Part shown: positions 22,901-34,700 of the stretch, piece after piece
Numbering within the stretch: the stretch's first letter is position 1
Layout: each line of letters opens with the position of its first letter
Assembly: GCA_037349105.1 (NCBI GenBank)
Contig: JAYJMM010000120.1
Location: forward strand, 2,129,001-2,193,000
Source: Limnomonas spitsbergensis
Taxonomy: Eukaryota > Chlorophyta > Chlorophyceae > Chlamydomonadales
Length of the DNA stretch: 64,000 nucleotides
Direction of reading: 5' to 3'
Position numbers and translations under genes: made by a program
The notes under the pieces: model-generated
Told to the model about the DNA's origin: nothing
The model's database searches: none
The model's input: only the letters and a program-made list of their open reading frames with translations

Positions 22901-25900
22901 GCAAGGGCTCCAAGCCCAGCTCTTCAGCCAAGGAGGTTGTGGACGCTGCGGGAGCGGGAGCAGGTGCTGAACCAGTTACTCGCAAGAAGGCTGCCCCCGT
23001 ACAGGGCAGGCCCGGGTCGAAAATCCATGGCGGGGGCGGCAGGCCCGTGGCGGCGACCGCAGCCGAAGCCGAGGGTTGGAAGATGGAGCGGATGATGCTG
23101 TTAAAGAGGCTGGACATCATGGAGGAACAGCTAAAGGTGAGAGCTGGTGGACTGACTTGGGCATGCCTCAGCCCTCAACCCACTTACCTCTTCTCGCAAG
23201 CGCCTTGGTCTGCAGCTCCCTCGTTTGTCACCAAAGTCAGAACATTAAATAAAATCAAGATCCGAATGGTGTCTTAATCTAAGCTACGTTAGGATGTTGA
23301 ATCAGGCGTCTTTGAGCTACCTTAGGAAGTTTGACTTATTAACATCTTATTCACACTTTGTCTGGATCTGGATCTGGATCTGTACCCAGGAGCAGCAGCG
23401 GCAGCAGCAGGAGGTGGAACAGATGCAGCAACAGGAGCAGCTGGCCATGGAAATGCGGCAGCAGACAGAGCAGCTTCATTCGACAAGGGTAGCGCCTGCT
23501 GATGCTCCACACGTCCCGGGGCCAGTACACCTGCGTGTCCACCTGGTGCAAGCTGAGACAATACCGCAGCGAATCCACCAGGTGGTCGCAAAAATCCAGC
23601 CAGAGGCCGCTGCTAAGGCAGGCAACGCGGATCTTGATCCAGAGGCTGGGTGGCAGGCCCAGCAGGCCCTAGATTCTGATGCCCGGTTAGGACGTACGCA
23701 GGAGTGGGCTGCAGGGCTGCATCCTGAACAGCAGGCTTGGGACGCTGACCGGCCAGATCAGGCTGAGCACCATGAGCCGCTCGATGCAGCAGAGGGGGAC
23801 AGTGCGACTAGGGACAGTGCGACTAGGGACAGTGCAGACTAGGGGGGCGGGGGGCAGGGGAGTGGATACAGACTAGGGACAGTGCGACTAGGGACAGTGC
23901 GACTAGGGACAGTGCAGACTAGGGGGGCGGGGGGCAGGGGAGTGGATACAGACTAGGGACAGTGCGACTAGGGACAGTGCGACTAGGGACAGTGCAGACT
24001 AGGGGGGCGGGGGGCAGGGGAGTGGATACAGAGGGACAGAAGAGTCAAGACGGGGGACATGGGGACTGGGGGGCTGGGGAGTGATAACTGACAAGCAGGT
24101 GGTGGCTTCTGTCGCTGGGGTGGCCCTCTTGCTATGAGGACCTTAGCCCACAAGAGCCGTAGACTTGGGCTCGGGCCTGGAGCATCTTGCCCTGCCCCAG
24201 CACTGGGACTTCATTTGAAATTTGAATTTGATGGGGCACACCCACGGGGGTACACGAGAACCAGAGAACTAGAACCCCCCTGGAACTTTGACATTGATTT
24301 TAAGATAATGTTGGTCATTGGTACAGTGTCAATCCCCACGAGGAGCAACGATATTTAACACATGCTGTGCAATTAAGTTGTAATCCAGTAATCATGCAAG
24401 TAATGACGGTCCCTTACTAGTAGAAGCGGCTGAGTTTGCCTTGAAATTACGATGCCTGGAACGCATCTAAGTAACGCAGTCACTGTAACGACTGTAACGG
24501 CACGGCACCGAATTCCATCCCCTCACCCTTTCTCACCCTCTGTTGCAGGAGGTATGGAGTGCGCTCCAGGCCAAGTCGTCGGCGCTGTTGCAGCGCGATC
24601 ACGACGTGGAGGAACTGCAGGCCTGCATCTCTGACCTGCAACGACACCTCTTGGCTCGCAACCTCAAGGTAATGGCACCGCAAACTGTGCACTGCCACTG
24701 CCCTGCCCCCCACCCTGCGCTCTGGAATCCAACCTAATTGACCCCAACCCTGCCCTCTGAACCCCAACCATATTGACCACCAACCCTGCCCTCTGAACCC
24801 CAACCATATTGACCCCCAACCCTGCCATCTGAACCCCAACCATACTGACCCCCAACCCTGCCCTCTGAATCCCAGCCATATTGACCCCCAACCCTGCCCT
24901 CTGATCCCCAACCATATTGACCCCCGAACCTGCCCTCTGAATCCCAACCATATTGACCCCCAACCCTGCCCTCTGAATCCCAGCCATATTGACCCCCAAC
25001 CCTGCGATCTGAACCCCAACCATATTGACCCCCAGCCCTGCCCTCTGAACCCCAACCATATTGTCCCCCACCCCTGCCCTCTGAACCCCAACCATATTGA
25101 CCCCCAACCCTGCCCTCTGATCCCCAACCATATTGACCCCCAACCCTGCCCTCTGAATCCCAACCATATTGACCCCCAACCCTGCCCTCTGAACCCAAAA
25201 CATATTGACCCCCAACCCTGCCCTCTGAACCCCAACCATATTGGCCCCCAACCCTGCCCTCTTAATCCCAACCATATTGACCCCCAACCCTGCCCTCTGA
25301 TCCCCAACCATATTGACCCCCAACCCTGCCCTCTGAATCCCAACCATATTGACCCCCAACCCTGCGATCTGAACCCCAACCATATTGACCACCAACCCTG
25401 CCCTCTGAACCCCAACCATATTGACCCCCAACCCTGCCCTCAGAACCCCAACCATATTGACCCCCAACCCTGCCCTCCGAACCCCAACCATATTGACCCC
25501 CAACCCTGCCCTCTGAACCCCAACCATATTGACCCCCAACCCTGCCCTCTGAACCCCAACCATATTGACCCCCAACACTGCCCTCTGAATCCCAACCATA
25601 TTGACCCCCAACCCTGCCATCTGAACCCCAACCATATTGACCCCCATCCCTGCCATCTGAACCCCAACCATATTGACCCCCAACCCTGCCCTCTGAACCC
25701 CAACCATATTGACCCCCAACCCTGCCCTCTGAACCCCAACCATATTGGCCCCCAACCCTGCCCTCTTAATCCCAACCATATTGACCCCCAACCCTGCCCT
25801 CTGATCCCCAACCATATTTACCCCCAACCCTGCCCTCTGAATCCCAACCATATTGACCCCCAACCCTGCCCTCTGAACCCCAACCATATTGACCACCAAC

Positions 25901-28666
25901 CCTGCCCTCTGAACCCCAACCATATTGACCCCCAACCCTGCCCTCTGAACCCCAACCATATTGACCCCCAACCCTGCCCTCCGAACCCCAACCATATTGA
26001 CCCCCAACCCTGCCCTCTGAACCCCAACCATATTGACCCCCAACCCTGCCCTCTGAACCCCAACCATATTGACCACCAACCCTGCCCTCTGAACCCCAAC
26101 CATATTGACCCCCAACCCTGCCCTCTGAACCCCAACCATATTGGCCCCCAACCCTGCCCTCTGAACCCCAACCATATTGGCCCCCAACCCTGCCCTCTTA
26201 ATCCCAACCATATTGACCCCCAACCCTGCCCTCTGATCCCCAACCATATTGACCCCCAACCCTGCCCTCTGAACCCCAACCATATTGACCACCAACACTG
26301 CCCTCTGAACCCCAACCATATTGACCCCCAACCCTGCCCTCTGAACCCCAACCATATTGACCCCCAACCCTGCCCTCTGAACCCCAACCATATTGGCCCC
26401 CAACCCTGCCCTCTTAATCCCAACCATATTGACCCCCAACCCTGCCCTCTGATCCCCAACCATATTTACCCCCAACCCTGCCCTCTGAATCCCAACCATA
26501 TTGACCCCCAACCCTGCCCTCTGAACCCCAACCATATTGACCACCAACCCTGCCCTCTGAACCCCAACCATATTGACCCCCAACCCTGCCCTCTGAACCC
26601 CAACCATATTGACCCCCAACCCTGCCCTCCGAACCCCAACCATATTTGACCCCCAACCCTGCCATCTGAATCTCAACCATATTGACCCCCATCCCTGCCA
26701 TCTGAACCCCAACCATATTGACCACCAACCCTGTCCTCTGAATCCCGACCATATTGACCCCCAACCCTGCCCTCTGAACCTCAACCATATTTACCCCCAA
26801 CCCTGCCCTCTGAACCCCAACCATATTGACCCCCAACCCTGCCCTCTGAACCCCAACCATATTGACCCCCAACCCTGCCATCTGAACCCCAACCATACTG
26901 ACCCCCAACCCTGCCCTCTGAAACCCCAACCATATTGACCCCCAACCCTGCCCTCTGATCCCCAACCATATTGACCCCCATCCCTGCCATCTGAATCTCA
27001 ACCATATTGACCCCCAACCCTGCCATCTGAACCCCAACCATATTGACCCCCTACCCTGCCCTTTGAACCCCAACCATATTGACCCTCAACCCTGCCCTCT
27101 GAACCCCAACCATATTGACCCCCAACCCTGCCCTCTGAATCCCAACCATATTGACCCCCAACCCTGCGATCTGAGCCCCAAACATATTGACCCCCATCCC
27201 TGCCATCTGAACCCCAACCATATTGACCCCCAACCCTGCCCTCTGAACCCCAACCATATTGACCCCCTACCCTGCCCTCTGAACCCCAACCATATTGACC
27301 CCCAACCCTGCCCTCTGAACCCCAACCATATTGACCACCAACCCTGCCCTCTGAATCCCAACCATATTGACCCCCAACCCTGCCCTCTGAACCCCAACCA
27401 TATTGACCCCCAACCCTGCGATCTGAGCCCCAAACATATTGACCCCCATTCCTGCCATCTGAATCTCAACCATATTGACCCCCAACCCTGCCATCTGAAC
27501 CCCAACCATACTGACCCCCAACCCTGCCATCTGAATCCCAACCATATTGACCCCCAAACCTGCGATCTGAGCCAAACATATTGACCCCCAACCCTGTCCT
27601 CTGAATCTCAACCATATTTACCCCCAACCCTGTCATCTGAACCCCAACCATATTAACCCCCAACCCTGCCATCTGAACCCCAACCATATTGACCCCCAAC
27701 CCTGCCCTCTGAACCCCAACCATATTGACCCCCAACCCTGCGATCTGAGCCCCAAACATATTGACCCCCATCCCTGCCATCTGAACCCCAACCATATTGA
27801 CCCCCAACCCTGCCATCTGAACCCCAACCATATTGACCCCCTACCCTGCCCTCTGAACCCCAACCATATTGACCCCCAACCCTGCCCTCTGAACCCCAAC
27901 CATATTGACCACCAACCCTGCCCTCTGAATCCCAACCATATTGACCCCCAACCCTGCCCTCTGAACCCCAACCATATTGACCCCCAACCCTGCGATCTGA
28001 GCCCCAAACATATTGACCCCCATCCCTGCCATCTGAATCCCAACCATATTGACCCCCAACCCTGCCCTCTGAACCCCAACCATATTGACCACCAACCCTG
28101 CCATCTGAATCCCAACCATATTGACCCCCAACCCTGCGATCTGAGCCCCAAACATATTGACCCCCAACCCTGCCATCTGAATCTCAACCATATTTACCCC
28201 CAACCCTGCCATCTGAACCCCAACCATATTAACCCCCAACCCTGCGATCTGAACCCCAACCATATTGACCCCCAACCCTGCCCTCTGAACCCCAACCATA
28301 TTGACCCCCAACCCTGCCCTCTAAACCCCAACCGTATTGGCCACCTTCCCTATGCTCTTCACCACAATCCAATTGACCTCCAGCCCTTTGCCCTGACCCC
28401 CAACCCGATGTCATACCTAGATCCGTGTCCAGGGCGACCAGATTCAGGCCCTGCATGCCGAGCTGGAAACATTGCAGGACCGGGTGGAGGTGCAACACCG
28501 GCAGATATACGCCGTCCTGCAGCCTGACCTTGCTCAGCCTGGTTTGATGTCTGGGCCTTCAACCGCAGTCGCAGAGGAGCAGCTGATTGAGCACAGCTTA
28601 CAAGGCGCAGACTCACAGGCTGATAACTCCTGCACTGGTGCCTCTTGGCTGACATCATCATCATCT

Positions 28667-28708
<42 letters not shown>

Positions 28709-31700
28709 GTGCAACTGGAGGCTGTCGGTGGTGCTTCAGGCATCCCGCACGTGCTTCATGCGGGTCTTGGCCAGGAAACTGCAGGGAGGGCGTCCGTCTC
28801 AGTCGAGGGAAGCCTCTCTGTGACGGAGCCTCCAGCCAGTCCCGTCGATCGCCAGCAGCAGCTGCTTCTGGGTCAAGCTCGAGCGTATGAGGAGACGCAG
28901 CACCAGCTGCAGGTGCTGCAGGCGCTCAAGCGGCAGCAGGATCAGCAGATGGAGCAGCTGCAGCGGGAATTGACGAGAGCCAGGGAAGCTTTGGACACGC
29001 AGGACAGGCAGGCGGTTGCGGCCCTCGATACGGAGCGGACGTGCGTCGCGCCGCAGACGGACAAGACGGAGGGTCAGTTGCTGCGGGCGCAGGCATGGGC
29101 GGCGGAGCTGTTTGGGGAAGTCAAGAGGCTCGGGGCGGAGCTCGAGGCGGCCACGCGGATGCATGGGGATGCGTTGACGCCGCTGGGACAGCCGCAACGG
29201 CAGCGTGATCTCGACCCGGCGTTGTTTACAACAGGGCGCGGACACGAAGCGGACCATGCGGCGGATTCGGAGGAGGATGCGGATCCGGGCATCGGCGGCG
29301 ATGTTTCCGCGGATCGAAGGTCTGTCGCCCGCGTGCCGCCCATGCGACCGCTTTTCGGTAGCTGGGTGGAAGCTGACGCTGGCCGGCTGAACGCCCGCGT
29401 GCTGGAGGTCGAGGGGCAGCTGGCCAGGGCCATGGAGTGGGCGCAGGATCTGTACGGGGAAGTGCAGAGGCGCGATGTGCTGCTGGAGGAGGGGGTGCAG
29501 CGGGATGTCTCGGCGGCCGAGCAGCTGCAGGCGGTAGAGGCAGAGGCTGCGAGGAGGCTGGGCGATGCTGGGGCAGAAGCTGCAGAGAAGCTGCGGACAG
29601 AGGCATCGGCGGCGGCTGCAGTGGTGCTGCTGTGTGACGAGCAAGTGCAGGCCCTGAGAGATTTGACGGCGCAGGTTGACGCTGAAAAGGAACGCGGGTA
29701 TGCTCTGGCGGTCTCATTGAAGCGCCAGCTGGCTGCCATTGCAGCTGAACTTTCAGAGGCGGAAGCTGCAAGGTCAGAGGCGGAAGCTGCACAATCAGAG
29801 GCGGAAGTTGCTTACGTAGGGGTAGAAGCTGAACGTTCCAAGGCGGAAGCTGCTTATTCAGAGGCGGAAACTGCATGTTCAGAGGCGGAAGCTGCTTATT
29901 CAGGTGCAGAAGCTGCACGTGTGGAGGCAGAAGCTGCACGGTCTGAGGCAGAAGCTGCTTGTTCAGAGGTGGAAGCTGCACGGTCTGAGGCAGAAGCTGC
30001 ACGTGTGGAGGCGGAAGCTGCACGGTATGAGGCAGAAGCTGCATGTTCAGAGGCGGAAGCTGCACGGTCAGAGGTGGAAGCTGCTCTGTCCTCTGCTCAT
30101 GAGCTGCTCTCACAGCAAGGCAATGCCTCTGCTTTGGCCATGGAATGTGCCTACAGGGAGGCAGAAGCTACACGTGTGGAGGCAGAAGCTGCACGTGTGG
30201 AGACAGAAGTTGCGCATACAGAGGCAGAAGCTGCACATTTCAAGATGGAAGCTGCACTTATAGAGTTAGCTGCTGCACTGAAGCATGAAGAGGCTACCCG
30301 TACAGAGGCAGAAGCTGCACGTACAGAGGCAGAAGCTGCACGAACAGAGGCAGAAGCTGCTCGTACAGAGACAGAAGCTGCTCGTACAGAGACAGAAGCT
30401 GCACGTACAGAGACAGAAGCTGCTCGTACAGAGAGAGAAGCTGCTCGTACAGAGACAGAAGCTGTCAATGCGAGATTGGAGGCCACACTTCTGGAGCTGG
30501 TCGCTGCCCGTTTGGAGGCAGAAGCTGCCTGGTCCGAGGCAGAAGCTGCATGCTCTCAGGCGGAAGCTGCACGTTCTGCCTTGGAGAGCACCCTGGCTGA
30601 GAGCTTTCTGAGGGAACAGGCAGCGCCAGCGCCTACAGCCGAAGCCCCCCTCCTCAACAGTATCGGCGCCAGGGCTGCTCTTATCCCACACGTGGAGGTG
30701 GAGGCAGGATCCCCGCGGTCGACAGGCTCCGGAGCCTCCCTAGGGAGCCCACTGGCTGCCAGCAGTGGGTCGGGGGTCTGTACTGCCTTGCTCGCCAGCG
30801 CTGGAGGCAGGGCGTGCTTGTCCAGTGAAGACGGTGGTGGGTCGGGCGTGTCCAGTGATGCAGGCGTGTCCAGCCTGTCCTCCGTGTATTCAATGGTTTC
30901 AGAGGCGGAGCTCGCAGAGGTCGTGCAGCTCAGAGACCTTCAGGTGCGGAATGGGGTGAAAGGCTGGGATGCCATGTCCCTGAAAATGCCTGAAAATAAT
31001 CAACAAATGCCTGGAATCAATCAGCAAATGTCTGAGATCAATAATTGAATGCCTGAGATCAATCAATGTGTGGTTGTGTAGACGATGCAACCCTGCTCGA
31101 GGGCTCAGGTGTGGATGTATAGACGTTGCAACATCAGACCTCCTGCTCTGCTTTTGTTCCACCCACGACAGGACCAGCTGGATACTGCTCGCGCCCAGGC
31201 CGAGCAGCTGCAGGAGCGACTGGAGGTCTCTGAGGGCTGCGCGGTCGAGCTGGGGCGCAGGGCCAGGGACACGAGTGCTGACGACCACAGGGTGATGACC
31301 GAGCGGGTCTTGGAGATGCAGGCCGAGGTCTCGGAGCTGCAGGCCGGCATGGACTGGGCGCACACGTGGGCGGCGAGGATGCGGTTAAAGCTGCTTCTCG
31401 GCCAGGCTCAGGTGGGAGCCCGATGTGTCACTGGTGTTTTGTTTAGAGTGCTTCTGCTGCGCTGCTAAGCAGGGGGAGGGGGGCATGTTGCTGCACGCTG
31501 GCTGTACATGTGACACAGGCAGGACAGCTGTCCAGCCCATGGCCTTATTCCGATGTTCAAATATGCTGTGCTGCATGACACACTCATGCACGGCTTGGAC
31601 CTGTTGCACATCCTTGCCTGCAGCCTGGGTGGGACCTGATGCAGCAAGCCCTCGCCAAAGCCTTGTTGCATTGCCTTGTAGAAAACATGTACGCTCTGAT

Positions 31701-34700
31701 TCCATCTGATGACGGCACGTGCTGTTCTCCGATGTGGACGGGCTGTGAGGTTTAGGTATTAAACCCTTCACCCTTCAACCCTGTGAGGTTTAGATATATG
31801 GCCCTAAGCCCTGTGGTTTTGGAAGCAAGGAATGCACTGCAAATGAATTGTTTGCAATGCAAAATAATGCAAATCAATAGAATGCTTTGTGATGCAATCT
31901 AATCAAATGGAATGAAAAGAAATGGAATGGAATGAAATGGTTCCTCCAACAGGTCCCCGCTGTCGCGTCTGACCTCCCTTCTGCTGAGGAGGCTACAGAG
32001 TGGAACGTGCCGGCATTGCCAGGGCTTCTTGCTCAGGTGGAGCAGCTGCTGGACACCAGGCTGGAGGCTGCTGGTGATGAGCTTGAGGAAGCTAGCCAGC
32101 AGCTGGAGGACACCATCCTGCAGCTCCAGGCCAGCGCGGTAGCGGCTGAGGAGCAGGACCGTGTGCTTAAAGCCAGCTCGCTCGAGCTGCTGCATCAGGA
32201 GAGAGAGCTTCAGGCAGAGCGGCAGAGGCTGACGGAGGAGGAGAGCGAAGCTCGAAGTGCCTGGGGGAAGCTGCCCGAGGAGGAGCGGGCGATGCAGGCG
32301 CTGAAGGCGCAGCTTCAGACGGAGGGGCAGGAGCTGCAGGCAGCCAGCGAGAAGCTGCAGATCAAGGAAGCTGAGCTTGAAGAAGCTGGGAAGAAGCTGC
32401 AGGCTGGCGATGAGGAGCTGCAGGTAGCCAGGCAGAAGCTGCAGACCGAGAGGCTTGAGGTTCAGGAAGCTGGCGAGAAGCTGGACCAGATTGAGCAGGG
32501 GCTGAGCGCTGTTGAGGTGGCAGTTCAGGAGGAGCTCCAGCGGGCCGCGGCACTCAAAGAGCAGATCCAGAGACGGCTGCATAAGCTCCAGGAGGTGTGC
32601 GCGCAGCAGGGCGAGGCCTCTGGCGAGGCTATGGTCGTCTGGCTCGAGGTTGAGGCGGCGATGCTCAACGAGGATGCCATCCGAGCGCATGACGCGGCGG
32701 CTCGTGCACAGGCCGCTGCCGAGTTGGCGAAGGCTGAGGCGGCGGGTGCTTGTCTGGGGCAGGGCTCGCAGTCGTCCAGCCTTGAGGAGGGTGCAGCGTG
32801 GCTGGAGGCCAAGGCGGCAACACTGAGGGATGACGCGGCCCGGGTGCATGCTGCAGCCCAGACGGCACAGGAGGCGTCTGAGGGTGCACGGGTGGCGGCC
32901 AACGCAGTGCGGCGAGAGGCGCGCGCTACCGAGACTGAGGCACGGGTTGAGGCGGACGCGGCCCTCGCCGAGTCGCTGGCGGCCTGGCAGGCTGCAGACT
33001 CGGCACGCGAGGAGGCGGTGGAAGCCGTGGGGCGTGGGGCGGAGGCCAGCGCGGTGGCGGCGGTAGCGCTGAGCGGACTGTCTGCTGCCCAGGCCGAGGT
33101 GGCTCAAGCACGTGCGGAAGCTGCCAAAGCGCGCACTGAAGCTTCCGTCGCAAGAGCAGAGGCGGCGGAGGCTGCAGCGACGCTGGCTGGAAGGGATAAG
33201 GGCATGAACATGATGTGCTCGGAATCCGCCTTTTCTGAATTGGGCCAGGCGCAAGGGGCTGGGATCGCCGCCACGCCGGAAGACGTTGCTGCTCCTGCTG
33301 CAAGAGCTGAGGTGCATCGGCTGCAGGCCCAAGGCACCGAAGCACGTGCTGCACTCGCGGCAGTCTGGTGCGACATAAATCAAGCACGTGCGGATGCCTT
33401 ATCCTCCCGGGCCCAGGTTGAAGCAGCCTGGGCTGAGGCTGAGGCGGCCAGGGAAGAGGCAGCGGCGGCCAGATGGGATGCTGATACGGCAATCGCCGCG
33501 AGTGCCGCCCTGGACCAGCAGCTGGCAAAGGTGGCGGCAGAGCTGGTAGGCGTGGAGGCTGAGCTGGGTCGCGGTCTCGCCATGGCCGCGGGAGAGCAGC
33601 GTCACTGTACCGCTGAGGCTTTGGAGCAGGAGGTGGCGCAGCTGAGGTGCGAGGTGGAGGCGGCGCGGTTAGACGCGCGTCTGGCCCGCTCGGACGCCCG
33701 GGTGGCCCAGGCAGATGCGGTCAAGGCGGCGGGGGAGGCAAGCAGGGACGCCGCTGCGGCCTTGGATGTGCAGCTGGCTGTGGCTGAGCTTCTGGGGCTG
33801 GGGGGCAGGGTCAAGCACCTGGCCAGCAGCAAGGGCAGGGCTGAGGCGGAGGAGCAGGAGGCGCCACGCGAGCAGAGGCCTGACAGCGCTGCTGCCTGGG
33901 CAAGGTCACCGGCTGGGACGTGGGCGCGGTTGGAGGGCAGGGCCGATGCCGCCGACGCCGACGCTCCGAATGTTGGAGTGGGGAGCGGGGATAACCAGCA
34001 TTGCCGTGTGTCTGCCTCGGCTGGCTCCAGGCTGCTGCCTGCCTCCGCAGAGACCTTGTCGCAGGTTGGTCGCTCCCCAATGTTTCCTTTAGGGTGCTTC
34101 AGCAACGATTCAGCTACAGGACTGCATGGGGCCGCGAGAGGCAGGTCCTACAAGCTACGTTGCTCGGGCCACCGCCAGTCAGCCGGTCAATATTCCTAGA
34201 AGGTCTGAATCGGCCCGGTGGTGGTAGCCTTAAGTGGCAGCTCCCCATGGAGGGTCTGGCAAGCACTGGGAATTAACACTTTGATGCACTGATGCAATGC
34301 TTTTGCCCCTGGACCTTCACGGGTGCTTTGTGTTGCATGCACGCATGATATCATGCACGTGGTACAACATCATATCATTTATATGCTTTGTATCGAATGC
34401 TGTTGAGTGCTGTTTAGTAATCTCTTAATACATGCTTGAGCCGGTACCTGACTGGTGCTGGCTTGGGGACCTGTACTTATTGCATACAGTACACAGCATT
34501 GCCTCTCCCAACTCCTGACCCAACCAAATAACTTAAGCCGGCTATTACCTTCGCTCACAACATCGGAATATTACAAATAAACAGGACCTCTTGTCGCAGG
34601 GCCAGCTCAAACCCGCATGGCCATCCCCACCACGCACAGGTTGCCATGCTCCTGCGCTGGTCGCTGAGTCAGCAGCAGCGGCGCCAGAAGGGCGAGGCGG

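Noticed and set aside
24480..28311. Long - strand frames with Met/Val/Gly/Gln or Gly/Trp/Ser repeats
   Set aside because: Shadows of the 36-bp intronic satellite; the unit length is a multiple of 3, so any frame stays open.
29074..30691. Long - strand frames opposite the coiled-coil exons
   Set aside because: Shadow frames caused by the biased codon content of the repeat-rich + strand exon.
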